Of a stretch of 64,000 nt of DNA, positions 36,422 to 48,062 are shown in pieces. Each line of letters starts with the position of its first letter. The first letter of the stretch is position 1. The notes under the pieces are model-generated. The model was given only the letters and a program-made list of their open reading frames with translations, searched no databases and was not told the origin of the DNA. Position numbers and translations under genes: made by a program. Source of the DNA: Climacium dendroides (lineage: Eukaryota; Streptophyta; Bryopsida; Hypnales; Climaciaceae); the NCBI GenBank assembly GCA_950106755.1, contig OX467091.1, forward strand, positions 8,263,538 through 8,327,537, given 5' to 3'.

Positions 36422-38921
36422 ATGAAGGTCACGATCTTTAACGATACTTCCTATACCTTCGTAGTTAGGGATGGAATATTCTTGAAACCGTCAGATGAGT
36501 TCCACTACGTTTATGGGCATGCTTACTCCAGTACTACTGGAAGAATTTGTCCAGTGAATCAGGAGGGAAGCTCATACACTTATGAGTTTTTTAAGGATAC
36601 GGTGAAGGATTGGAATCTGTTTCTGCTTGAGGCTGCAGCTGTTGGGAGCTCGGAGGTTACACTGATCATCCCTGCTGAAGACAATGAGCAAGCGAGTGAG
36701 ATCAGAGTATACGAGACTCCGAGTAGTGAGATCCGGCATTGGATTTCTAAGCCTCGAGGATCAGATGAACTTTGGAGACCCGTTACCCCTGCGATCAAAG
36801 TAAGCGGTAACTTCATTTTCATTCTGTTTAGGGTTTAGGATCATCTAAAGTGCCGTCAAAAGAGTTTGGAATGCAATAAGTTTACCTTAGTAGCCAATAA
36901 ATGTAGCCGATGCAGTAAATGAAGTTTTGCTAACTGGAGTTCCTGGCTTGCCTTTCCAAAGCTACACTAATGTATGGTGTTCAAATCATCATTAACCCTA
37001 AGATTTAGTGTATCATATACGCAGTGAAACAAATGGTGTAGCTCCGCAGTCAGGATCTGCTACTTTGTGTTGTGTTAGAGCTTTTATTGCAATTGAATTT
37101 TGAAGAACAGAGGATTGCCTTGGTTAAATTCTTGTGTTTGTTGAGCTTCAGGACTTGGTGTCTTTTGAAGTTGTGAAGGGAGAAGTTAGCACACGGATGC
37201 AAACCGTGGAAGGACACCGAGTGAATCTTCAGCGGCTTTTGAAACAAGTGAAGATATGTCGTGCTCAATGCAGCCATCTTGTTCACACGTACTCGAAGGG
37301 CATTCAGAAGATGATAGAGATCTACTCATTGGTCTCTAAAGACCTTTCGCGCATGTGGAGTTTGTACGAGTCCAAAAAATTGAGGCTACTCAGCAGCTCT
37401 TTGGACAGTCTCCTCCGTTCTCTAATAGGTACAGAAGACTTGTTGCAAGCTTGTGGAGAAAACGAGTTAAAAAGAATTGCTCTGGTTGTTTCCATGCCAC
37501 TACCACAAGCGGGAACCTTTTCAAAGTTTGGTGTCCTCATCCGTGAGCTCAGCTGGGCGCTTGATGTGATTCAGTACGCCAGCAGTTTAGAGACTTTGGA
37601 ATTCACGTGGTCTGAAGAGAGATGCAGATATGTTCTCAAAAGGAGGCATGAAATAGATGTTTCAGCTGCTGAGGGTGATTCGCTAGCAGATGATACAATT
37701 GTGTGTGATCGCAGATATCTTTTGTCCCAGCTCGAGAGTGAAGCAACTCTCACACCGCAAATTGATGTTTCTTCAAACCTGGCGTTGAATTTTCCAGACG
37801 GTTTTGCAGCAGTTGTGAAGAAGAGGTTGCAGGACTTTTCGACGAGCTCTGAACGTACCCCTGGTTTGGTTCCAGATTGTTTTTGGATAAATCGCTCGGA
37901 TCTCCACCTCGGAAGATGTATATCACGAGGAAGCTTCAAAAAGATTTACCAGGGTGAGTGGTTTGGACAGCCGGTGGCGATTGCCAAAATCAAAGGCTGT
38001 ACAAGGGATACTGTTGAAAAGGAAGCAGGATTTATGGTGAACGTCCAACATCCAAACATTGTGGACTTTTTTGGGTGTGCCCTTGTGGAGAAAATGAATG
38101 AAGATTTGCAGGATAGTACTGGAGAGGATGGTAACCCCAGCTTGACAGGTTTTCTTGTGATGGAGCTCATGCCGGAGGATCTCCGAAGTCTGATAAACCG
38201 AGAAGCCAAGTGTCACTCTGGAGCTCCATTCTCGTTTTCCGTATCAGTTGACATTTTGTTACAAATAGTTGAAGCTATGATGCACTTGCACAAACACCAT
38301 GTCATGTATCGAGATTTGAAAGCCACCAACTGTCTTGTGAGCCCTCGACCGAAATCCAGCCCACAAGACCCGCATGTTTACACGGTGAAACTGATAGACT
38401 TTGGGACTTCCAAAAGATTGGATTCAGATAATGACGAAACCGACACAGTTGATGTGGGGACTCGCCGGTGGATGGCTCCTGAGGTGTGGGCCATGACGCC
38501 ATCCAAGCGAGCGGTGAAATCATCGTGGGAACATGTACGTAGCTTTGGAAATACTTACTGTACAGCCACTTGTTTGTTTCCTTTTCGTTTCCCGTCCCGC
38601 AAGCAGCCGGTGGCGAAGGAGCAAGAGGGGTTAGAAAATATGTACTCAAGATCTGCAGATGTTTATAGCTTTGCAATGACTTGCTATGAAATCACGACTG
38701 GGTTGCTCCCTTTCCATGATGTGGAAAGCCGTGACATTCCGAAGATGATATATAAGGAGAAAAGACCTTTGTTTTCGCATCCGGCTGCAATTACTTGTCC
38801 CCAGCGTCTGCAGAAGCTCATGACCGAGTGTTGGGCCCAAGAGCCCAGAGATCGACCTCAATTTGAAGCCATTCGGAGAGAATTGTGGAGCATCAAACAT
38901 GACATTGAAGTGCAACGATAG
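36422..38921 (+). CDS. Protein kinase-like gene, copy B (two visible exons)
   Basis: Exon 1 is 36422-36799 (126 codons), the intron is 36800-37151 (GTAAGC...TTCAG, phase 0) and exon 2 is 37152-38921: about 715 residues unspliced at the later site. This is the better-preserved copy. Exon 1 (MKVTIFNDTSYTFVVRDGIF) retains 13 codons missing from copy A. A helical region (about 127-340) precedes the kinase domain: CISRGSFKKIYQG in place of GxGxxG, VAIAKIK, MYRDLKATN, IDFGTSK, RRWMAPEVW, DVYSFAM, and a C-terminal CWAQEPRDRP. Between APE and DVYSF, 38514-38603 (90 nt, GT...AG after a pyrimidine tract) may be a frame-preserving intron. Frame and splice sites are intact, so the gene is probably expressed. 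Whether it phosphorylates is uncertain given the shifted beta3 lysine. Confidence 0.88.
38514..38603 (+). other. Candidate 90-nt in-frame intron in kinase copy B
   Basis: It begins GTGAAATC, ends in a pyrimidine tract and GCAAG, and its length is divisible by three. It falls between the APE motif and subdomain IX, where copies A and C differ greatly in length and content while the flanks stay conserved. An alternative donor, GTACGT, lies at 38535. The sequence alone cannot decide between intron and loop. Confidence 0.5.
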
Positions 38922-39228
38922 GTTGAAGTGCAATACTCAAGAGGCATTTCCAGAGGTTTTGATGATGGTCTGGGCCTCTCCAGGTATCAAATTGCATCCT
39001 CTTTTGATTGACTTGTTGATGACCCTACACTCCAACCTTGTAATTAGAATTTGTTTAACTATATTTCCTTTCATATCGGTTGTCTTTCTTAGAAAGATAA
39101 CAATTTCAATGATTTTGAAGTCTTTTGATGCCACGCCATTGCACTGCTAGCTCCTGCAAGTTATGTTGAAATAGTTACTGCGGGGTGCAAAATTGTCCCT
39201 TGATCGAGGGCATGATAAAGTGCATAAT

Positions 39229-39497
39229 CTGGGTACCCGAAAACCGCCACTTTTTGCTTCTGTGCCTAGTTACTATTATTAGAATGATGAAATTTTCATA
39301 TTTTCTTGTTAGCACTTGAAAGGAGGTTCCAACACGCCAAAGAATGTGAAATTTGGATAACGTATTCAAAAGTTATGAAGGAACAAAGTTTGACTCTAAA
39401 TCAGTTTCTTCTGCTAAGGTACATAATTGATTTTGGAGATGTACATGGAGTGAAGATGGCGGTTCAAGGTCAGTGGCGCATTTGGGGGTGCCCACCT
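39229..39497. other. About 270-bp insertion unique to duplication copy B
   Basis: Copy A reads straight from GTACATAA to TTACAAGGGTGG (about 5620). Copy B has extra DNA between these anchors, starting near CTGGGTACCCG and ending near GGGGTGCCCACC. No clear target-site duplication is visible. It could be an insertion in B or a deletion in A. Confidence 0.7.
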
Positions 39498-39865
39498 TAT
39501 AAGGGTGGCTTTAGGTGAGTAAGAAGGCAAGTGCTTGTTTTGCAAGCTCCTTGTTGTGATGCTATTGAACCTAAACAATTTAGTTGTTCAATGAACCTTT
39601 AAATTTGGATTTTAGAATGTATAAGAAACATCCTATAAAATGGATGCATTATGAAACTGTGTGGTTCACTTGTCGATTCCTAAATATCATTTGTTGAGCC
39701 CATGAAGATTCATTACTCCTTTAGTGTCTTGAAGTCCATATTCTTAATAATGAAGAAAGTGCTTCAAGGCTGCGTTTCAATCAAATAGTTTCTCATTCAT
39801 CCAAATTAATTCTTGAATCTCTTTTTTTTTATAAAAGCTTTCCTTTATTACTAGTTTCTTGAAAT

Positions 39866-41780
39866 CTAGCGCTAGGTCAGTCTCCCTATGTTGCGAACAT
39901 TAATTCTTCGCGTCATTCAAAAGGCTTTGAGCATCGTAGTGAATCACTATCAACACATTCATTGACCTTAAAATATTGGAATGGCAGTGGTTATTTTCAA
40001 TATCTTTCGTTTGCTGTTTCAATGTGTGCTATGCCGGGGATGCCGTGTTAACCCCTAAATGCCGGGCCTCTAACCACTGATTTCAAGCCTCTTTGGGGAT
40101 GCCGTGTTAACCCCTAAATGTCGGGCCTCTAACCACTGATTTCAAGCCTCCTTGCCACCACCCAGTTTGTTGCCATTGTAGGATTAGATATGTATGAAAA
40201 ATTTTATATTTATTTTTCAAAGATGAAACTACATGTCTTCTTTACTTCACAAAAAAATTATATTTATTTTGAGGAAAATTGATTTTTTAAAGATTTTTTG
40301 AAGGAAAAGTAAAGAAAAATCATATCAAATACAAAATTATTTCAAAAAATCTGAAAATTTCACCATGTGTGTACACAACAATGACAAACATCATGGTGTA
40401 TACTCAAGTCCCGTAACATTCTATAATTAGAATGTAGTAGACATTGAAAATACAACCAAATTGCAAATTGAAATGAAATATTCAATATTACGAATTTTTC
40501 CAAAATTTCAATTGGAGTAGAAACTAGAGTAGAGGTACTTCATTTTATTAGTTGGGTTCAAACTCAAAAAACATCATTTTCATGGAGAAATTTCAGATTT
40601 AGAGCAAGAAGTAACAACTTCCTAAAATACATTGAAAATAACATATTTTGTGATCCGTTTTTTTTACTAACTTCTCATTCATGTGATGACAAACACTAGC
40701 AAAACTACAAAATCACTTAGGAACTCTTCATAATCTACCATAAAAGATCAAGAAGAAAAAAGTGGATGAAAAATTGTTTTCCATCTCCCTCTATATTGAT
40801 GCTCAATCATCCAAACACCATAAAATGGCGTTGGCAGCGTTACTGGGTTAAGGTCAGCATTGGTATCTCATCATCTGTTGATTTGGAGTAGTTTAGGTTG
40901 TGTTTTTTATTCTCAAAATATTCTTAATTGCAGACAGGAGCTTCGAAGCACATCTGCTAGTGGCCTCATTTGACTGGGCGTTGCTAAAGCTTTGCATTTG
41001 AAGTTATCATTGTTCATCTCTTCTTGCATGGTGAGAGAGAGGACTACATTACCATAATGGGGGTGATGAAAATGGATTGCTTCCCACATAATATTTAATT
41101 ATCCACACATTTTAACCTAGAGTTTAGCCTTGCAAATAACGTATGTGTGTGACTTAGATCCGACCTCTTAGATGTGCAATGACAACAATGACGATAGGAG
41201 TAGTTACACCTCCTCTGACCCCTGGATGATTCTTAAAGATTGGAAGAGTGGCACTCTGACTTTGAGTAGCTATCTGTGTTTTGCATAGCATTCATTCTTT
41301 GAATATTTTGAAGGGCCATTCTTTTTGTCTCAAAGTAAAGAAATGTCCTTGAAAAAAAAATTCTCAAGGAATTTTTCAATTTTGTTGGTTGTGCATGACT
41401 TGCGGAGCTCCCATTCAACTGTGAAGGTAATTGCTCCAAACAACAAAAAGGAGTGTCACACCTTCACACAAAACAACTCACCATTGACTCCTCTTTTCTC
41501 TCACCAATTTCTCTAACTTCATACAATTTTGCTTTTAGGAGGTGTGACTACCCTTAATAATCATGGTAAGTAACAATCACACAATTAATGATTGATCTCC
41601 GTTGTTAGGGCATATATGGAGACTCTGGCGTTGAGTGACAGTGACAAAGAGTCGGTAGGTCCCCAGTGATGAGTCATTTGACAGCGATGGGGTCCATAGT
41701 GCACCTCATGACAATGGTGGTGATCAATAATATAGGGACAAAGTTCATCAGAACGACTAGGGTCGCTAAAAGCGTATATA
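39866..41780. other. Intergenic, with a 59-bp tandem duplication at 40036-40151
   Basis: A unit starting GGGGATGCCGTGTTAACC and containing TTAACCCCTAAATG occurs twice, at 40036 and 40095. The rest is AT-rich without a supported gene. The ORF at 41233-41439 is not convincing. Confidence 0.6.
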
Positions 41781-42107
41781 GGGGAATTTCATTAAAATGG
41801 CAACATTCCATGTGCCATTTTCAAACCGCCCACTTTGAATTGTAAAAGTGGCATCTAGAACAAGTATAGTTTTTAGGGACTATTTTGATCTTGGACTTTT
41901 GTAGATTCAAGACATCTATAACTTCTATAGATTTCAAATTGTACCATTTGAATTATAAAAGTGACATCTAATACATATGTAGATTTCACACATTTAAAAG
42001 TGGTATAGATTTTAGACATTTAGGACAGCTATATACTTTAGACCGCCCGGTGTGAATCATAAAAACTGCCAAAGTAGCGGAATTTCACCATTTTAACGAA
42101 ATTGCCT
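41781..42107. mobile_element. Short TIR element (MITE), 327 bp
   Basis: The left end GGGGAATTTCATTAAAATGG matches the reverse complement of the right end (GGCAATTTCGTTAAAATGG) over about 20 bp. TA is on both sides (41779-41780 and 42108-42109), compatible with a mariner-type duplication. The interior repeats phrases such as GTGGCATCTAG and is non-coding. Confidence 0.6.
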
Positions 42108-42240
42108 ATGTATTATGTTAGCTAACGATGGAATTGATCATGTAAGCAGCCTCGTACACTTCTACATGAAGAAGTGAAGCACAAAAAATTGTGATATTCA
42201 GGAATGGGCGCTACAAACTACCAAATAATGAAGTGCACTA

Positions 42241-42455
42241 TGTTAAGAAAACGTAGTGTAAACGCTCACCATAATATGGTGAGTGACACGTGTCATATAA
42301 ATTAGGTAGAATTCTTCTCACCAATAGGAGAAGACAACTATTCATTCTCTTTCCTTTTGTTCCATTGTATATACTACAATCTTTCTAATAAAGAGTCTCT
42401 TTTCTTTTAGTATATTTTGGTGTTTTGGTTTTGTTTAAGTTTGGTGTTCGCAACA
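42241..42455 (+). mobile_element. Ty1/copia 5' LTR
   Basis: It starts TGTTAAGAAAACG and ends GTGTTCGCAACA (TG...CA, 215 bp). It is followed directly by CGTTATCAACACG, which resembles the primer-binding region of known plant copia families. It contains TGTATATACTA and an AATAAAG string, plausible promoter and polyadenylation signals. No matching 3' LTR is present in the window. Confidence 0.75.
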
Positions 42456-43230
42456 CGTTATCAACACGCTCTCATGCTAGCGTCCGTACAATCACATGTT
42501 CTTTCTTTTCAACTCTCACTTTCGATTTAAATTCCAATTTAGTTTTTGATTTTGGAGAGCTTTACAGCCCCACCCCATTCTATACTATTTTTTTAATGCT
42601 CCCCCTCCTACTCTAGAAATCCCCCCTCTGCAGCCCTATACTGTTTTTTTTAATGCTCCCCCTCCGACTCTGGAAATCCCTCTTCTGCAGCCCTCCCCTG
42701 TAGGCCTACTATTCCCCCCCTCTTCTTCGCCTTCTCCTTCCCACAGCTTCCTTCCCGTAGCTCCCTTCCCCAACACCCCTTGCCTCCCCTTCCCCCCCGC
42801 CTCCCACTTCCTCCGCCTCCCACTTCCCCCGCCTCCCACTTCCCCCGCCTCCCACTCCCCTTCCTCTCCGCCCTCCCCCTTCTCTCCTGGCCTCCTTCCC
42901 CCCTCATTCAAATTTTTAATTCTCATATTTTTTTTAAATCTTTATTTTTTAGTTTATTTGTATCTTTATAATTTTTATATCTTTTTCTTTTTGATTTTTT
43001 TTTCTTACAGTTTATCTTTATCTTTATCTTTTCTTCTTTTCTTTACAATATCTTTATCTTTGTCTATTTATTTTATCTTTATCTTTACAGTTTTTTTTTA
43101 AAAAATTATTTTAATTTTTTCTTTTTTTTTTCAATTCTCTTTATCTTTATAAAAAAAATTCTTCTTTATCCTTTATTTCACATTAAACCCTAATTCTCCA
43201 ATTTCTTCTATATAACATTTTTTTTTCATC
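42456..43230 (+). repeat. Pyrimidine-rich leader of the copia element
   Basis: C-rich duplications (TAATGCTCCCCCTCC at about 42595 and 42651; CCGCCTCCCACTTC several times at 42788-42850) are followed by TTTATCTTTATC microsatellite DNA up to about 43150. ORFs on both strands here (Gly/Arg-rich or Pro-rich) are low-complexity artefacts. Confidence 0.7.
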
Positions 43231-45412
43231 ATGACTACTTCAACCTCTTCCGTTGCAACATCTACCACTATTCCAGTATCTGCTACCGCTATTGAGCCAC
43301 CACGACTTCAGCCGCTTCTTTTTCCACAACTAATGAGAACAATTATTTATTATGGGCAAGGATTGTCAAAGCACATATATTTGCTGAGCAGTTATTAGAC
43401 GCTATTGTTTTTGACACTATTCCCACTATAAGTGCCATTGTTCCTGCTGCCACTATTTCTCTTTTCATTTCTTGAAAAGCTTTATTTTCACTCTGTCGCC
43501 ATATTGATCCTTCCTTACAACATCAATATTTCGAAATAGAAAAAACAAATGAGCTTTGGCAGAAGCTCAAATCTCGTTTTGACCATCAGAAAACAATGTT
43601 CCTTCCTAAAGTTTTTCACGATTGGATCCATTTACGAGTATTGGATTTTATCAAAAACGTGTTCTTGCCACAAATGTGGCAGAGTGGGACATGTAGCAAA
43701 TGTATGCCGAACAACAGAATATTTTGTCAAAATATTTCAGGAAAATAAGAAACTCCGTACCCAAACTCGGGAAGCTCACATCCTAGATGCATCTATGGAC
43801 TCGTTTGGAGCTGAAGATGCGGAGGTGTATGTTGTTGAGGATACCTCTATTGGTGAGTCTTGTGATGCACTCCTTGACTCTGCAACTACTCACACTATAA
43901 GAAAACGTAGTTTTTTTGGATGTCACAAAAAACAAGCATCTGTGTTTTTAAAAATGGGTTTGACATCGACGTTGATGTCCTCCGAAATCCGTCAAAAAAG
44001 AAACGTCCAAAACATGCTAAAATTTTTGTGAACGTCACCAATAACATGACGATTTTTTGTGACGTCAAAAAAATTCAAGGCCTCCAAACTTCTCTAAGTG
44101 TGACATGTGGAGGGGTCCAAAATGCCAACTCAACTTTTGTTTGGGCAGTTTTTGCCACGTGTACTTTTTTTCCCCCAACCCCTTCCTACCCAGGGCGGTG
44201 ACGTAGACCCCTTTCAAATCTGACGTGGCATTTTTTGACGTGGACATGCCACGTCAAATGCCACGTCAGCAATATTGGATGAGTTGAAATTCTAAAGTCC
44301 TGTTGTTCATGACGTCTCATAAAACGTAGACATGTCCATCTTGACATCATTGTGAACAACCTTTATGTCATGCAAAGGTCAGTATAAAAAACCCTAAACA
44401 AGGTCAGTACAAAAAAACTATTGAAAAAATAAAATAAAATAAACATATAAAAAATTTTAATTCAAAAAAATGTAAAGAAAACTCACCATGTACGATCAAA
44501 AGGATTTTTGATGGCAAAATGAAGGAAATAAGTCATTAAAATTTATTAAAAATAAAGGTAAAGGGGTCCTATTTATATTCATTCTCTGTCCATGATGAGA
44601 CAAAAGATATGGGATAAATGGAGAATGGGAATTTGAACATTGTCCATTTTGATGTTGTTTTAGACATGTAGATGTTGTTTCAGACATGTGACATGCTGAT
44701 TTAGACATCAGAATCAACGAGTCTTGTTTTTTTACACATTTTATATTGAACACAAGTTTTGTTGTACTTATCCCATATGGATTGTTTCTCTTCCTATCAC
44801 CCCACTAGTATAAAAACCAGCTCTTCTCATCCATGGTGCACATCCATCCATGTCCTTTTTTTTTGCAATGTATGCCACGTAGTTGCCCTATCCTTAAATT
44901 TTTATATGTGGTCAACACTTCAAAACAATTTTTACTGATTTAGCCATAATCAAAATAAGTTTACTTGCTAACGTGGATTTCTCATGTTTTTTGTGATGTC
45001 AAAAAAAACATATTTTGTTGTGTTTGACGTCATGGAAGACATGTGATGTTGCAAGTAACATTCACTTATTCTCTGAATTTTGTTGTTTTGTTGTCGTTGA
45101 CATCAATTGAAATCTCATTACCCAGCACTTATTTTTTGGCAAACGTCAGATGTTTTTGAAAACATGTGACGTTTTTCTGAACGTCACGTGTTTTTGTCAA
45201 AACATCGTCAAAAACATAGTTTTCTTATAGTGTCATACAATTCTGCGGAATAAACAATTTTTTGATGTTAATAATCTTTCAAATTAGCAAACCAAAAATT
45301 TAATGACTATAGCTGGATTGAATGTATTTCGTTTTCAGGAGGGACAACAAAGGTGATATTGCCTGAGGGCACCACCCTTACTTGCATGCGTACAATGTAT
45401 TCACCCTCTACT
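43231..45412 (+). pseudogene. Ty1/copia gag-protease remnant, split by a CACTA insertion
   Basis: Gag starts near ATG 43231 and shifts frame around 43310. It contains NYLLWARIVKAHIFAEQ and ELWQKLKSRFDHQKTMF, typical copia capsid segments, with a TGA near 43475. A CCHC zinc knuckle follows closely (CHKCGRVGHVANVC, about 43660), implying loss of the usual spacer. The protease begins at ALLDSATTHTI (about 43868) and is cut at 43892. After 45232 the reading frame resumes exactly if the CACTA element and one TCA copy are removed, and protease-like sequence (VILPEGTTLTC) continues in shifted frames to about 45410. Integrase and reverse transcriptase are absent. It is dead: stops, frameshifts and truncation. 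Confidence 0.85.
43893..45232. mobile_element. CACTA element inserted in the copia protease
   Basis: Both termini read CACTATAAGAAAAC inward, and the flanking direct repeats are TCA (43890-43892 and 45233-45235). Subterminal GTGACGTT/ACGTCAC motifs recur at both ends. Length 1,340 bp, no transposase, interior AT-rich. A diverged relative of the interior lies at about 48690-49800, and its right-end type recurs at 978. Confidence 0.93.
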
Positions 45413-45680
45413 TGAACTTCTTCACAACCACTAGAAAAGGCTTGAAGGAGTAGGGCATGTGGAACTTGGCTTCGTAGACGCAACCTTGACCACCTTCTTT
45501 GATTTGTTGACCCACGCTTACCATAGAACGGTCATATATTAGCACAAAGTCTAGATGTTGGTTGTTCCAAGAAGCATGTTGTATGTTCGATGCACATACC
45601 TCAATCCAGGGGCAATTGTCGTCCATTGAGGCAGAGTTGCCCTCAGACATGCTCCCAAGATCTCCCATTCCATCCAACAC
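45408..45680 (-). pseudogene. Protein kinase N-lobe fragment
   Basis: The reverse-strand frame ends with VSVGQQIKEGGQGCVYEAKF and VVVKKFK before a stop at 45408. This is a glycine-rich loop (EGGQGCVYEA) and a beta3 VVKKF with lysine. It differs from kinase copies A-C, which lack these residues. The preceding 45 residues are unrecognised. The fragment stops where the copia homology begins, so it was probably truncated by that junction. Confidence 0.55.
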
Positions 45681-46727
45681 TTGTCACTTCAATTGCCCCC
45701 TTTCTGCAATCGCTACACGCACCAATGTCCCCTCTCACTGCCACTCGATGCACAACTATTGCAATAGAACAAGAACAAAGATGTAGGAGAGCATGATGTT
45801 TGGTTGAGACCATTCGAAGTGTATGAATCTGAAAAAGCACCACAAAAAGAGAAGCCAAACAAATAGAAGTGTTGGTAACATACCCTGCACTAGCTGGAAC
45901 ATGACAAAACTCAAAACCTAGCTAGAGCAAGCAATGCGCAACGACAGATTTGAATCCAACTGACATGGTGATTCCAGCATCAAGAAGCTCTTACCCAAGT
46001 CTTGTAAACAGGCTCGATGTGTTGGATGAGGGCACGCAGGAGTTGTGAAATAAGCTGGCAAACAAGTGAAGGCAAACAATTCTCACCAGTTGCACTTAAT
46101 CTCCTTTCCCAATGAGTAACAGTAGTTTAGCTCATATGGTACAGTCATAGTGTAGTGATACACACTTACTTGCACTCATCTTCTTGCCCAACAAGGAGCA
46201 GTAACTTAGCTCCTCGAGAAATGAAAATCTATATGGGGCAATCACTGAGGTTGAAGGAATTTTTTTTTTAAAAAGGCTAATTAATAAGGAAGGCAGAGCC
46301 CAACAAGGAATGCATGTTTTTGTGTTAGAATTTTCAACAATGAGATTGCTTCATGTAAACATTCGTCTCAAAATGGATGAAATATGTGATTGATAAATGA
46401 AATCCATAATTATCAATTATAAGTATTTCATACATTAGGAGGAGATTATAGGAAATAATCTACCCACCTTTTGAAGGGGACATTTCTTAGTGGGGGTTTA
46501 CAGTACTACAAGAGCATCACCATTAGGTGTTGTGACTGAAAAGAGAATGAAACACCCCTTTGAAGTCCTTGTCAAGTAATCAACTACCAATCAAGGTAGG
46601 TTGTTTTCAAGCCACGTACTAGCTTGTATAAAGAGCCTATTTTCAAACCCAAATGCCTACTTGCCTTGCAAATTGGATGACCTTCATAAGTTTGTCCATT
46701 TTTCTACAACATTACATGCTTTGCCAC
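45681..46727. other. Intergenic, nothing recognised
   Basis: Short ORFs on both strands near 45562-45858 overlap each other and the kinase fragment; none is convincing. A weak local duplication around 46110-46220 (both halves contain an AGCAGTAACTTAGCTCC-like phrase) is the only structure. Confidence 0.45.
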
Positions 46728-47200
46728 CTCATTGAGGTTCTCTACTTGCAAAAGCATCTTAGAATTAAATCTTAAATGCCCAAGTGTCCCCTAAAGGAAT
46801 ACTTGATAGTTGGGGCATGTTCTTACAATGCAATGTTACAACTCATTGAGGTTCTCCACTTGCAAAAGCATCGTGGAATTAAACCTTAAATGCCCAAGTG
46901 TCTCCTAAGAAACACTTGATAGTTGGAGTAGGCTCCTAGAATCTTATTTTTTCACATGGTTCTTTGAAACTTTTTTTCAAGATAGAAAAACAAATATCAA
47001 GTTTTTTGAAAATATAATTTGCATTTTATTTAATGCTTGCAAGCAAAAGTTATACTACACAAAGTCTAGAATAATGAAGAGGGGGCAACAAAAGTAATCC
47101 ACAAAAATTTTAAATGAAAATTTTAATAATATGTTTTCAACAAATAGCATTATGTCCATATGGAAAGATTTGGTTTGTTCCATTTGGATAACTAAAGTGA
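46728..47200. repeat. 115-bp tandem duplication followed by a TTAA-family interior fragment
   Basis: A block containing ATTGAGGTTCTC...GCAAAAGCATC...AATGCCCAAGTGTC occurs at about 46728 and again at about 46843. From about 46910 the sequence (TAGGCTCCTAGAATC...CAAGATAGAAAAAC...GCAAAAGTTAT) parallels the interior of the 48087-48663 element but has no terminus. Confidence 0.6.
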
Positions 47201-48062
47201 TTTGAAAGTTATTGAGCATCTTATTTTGTGGGATAGTCATAGCATTTTCTTGAAAAAATTTTGAATTTAAAGTATGGATTGACAAATAGAGTCTCCAAAC
47301 CTTTAAATTCACTTACTTGTTTCACATAATATTCTAAAGTTGATTGAACATATAGTTGAGCCAGTTCCAAGTCCATTTCTAGTTCACTCTAAAGTCTCTT
47401 TGGTATTTCTTTTTCACAATTATATCACCTTCAATTTACATCTTCAAAGCAATACAACGCTTCAGTTGTATTGGCTACTTAGATCACATTTCATTGAAAT
47501 TGGCACAACTAAAGGTGCCAGAAATTGTAACAATCATCTGCATAAAGCTCAATAAAAATGAGGATGGGTACATAAAAATTTTCATTTTAGATGCAACACC
47601 TAAAAATAACAAAATTTGCTTCCTCAATTAACTTAAATGTACTTCATTTATTCTATGTAGCTTACGCAAGAAGTTTTTGAAATCTTATGTTATTCAACTA
47701 GTGGACACCAAGACTCTTGAGGCTTTATTTCAATTGAATTTCTTGTTCTAGGCTCTTTTTTGAGGACATATGTAGACTTTGTGTCCCTTCCAATGTCATT
47801 GGGACTGAAGACAAACAAAATCTTAATCCATGTCAATCTTTTTTTTCCACAAACAAAGTAGTGTGTTGTGCCATTGCTTTTGAAGCAAGTATAAAATGAT
47901 CCTCATGTCCATGTACAAAGTATGCTAGCCATTTGAATTTGAAATTATTTTACATTATTTCTAAAAAATTGGCAATCATTCAACACTTTAGAATCCTTTC
48001 AAAGCATGCTTTTTGAAACATAAATCCATATCTATATAAGATTCTACACCTTTGTGTACATA
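47201..48062. other. Intergenic, nothing recognised
   Basis: AT-rich; short ORFs only. Confidence 0.45.

Larger units (their letters stand above)
34715..39865 (+). repeat. Segmental duplication, copy B
   Basis: This is the direct-orientation partner of 981-5980, covering the upstream region, the kinase gene and about 900 bp of 3' flank, with an extra segment at 39229-39497. Its left edge coincides with the 5' boundary of the COM1/CtIP-like exon. Confidence 0.88.

Noticed and set aside
42636..42926. Gly/Arg-rich ORFs on the reverse strand
   Set aside because: Low-complexity C-rich leader of the copia element, with tandem nucleotide repeats explaining the composition.
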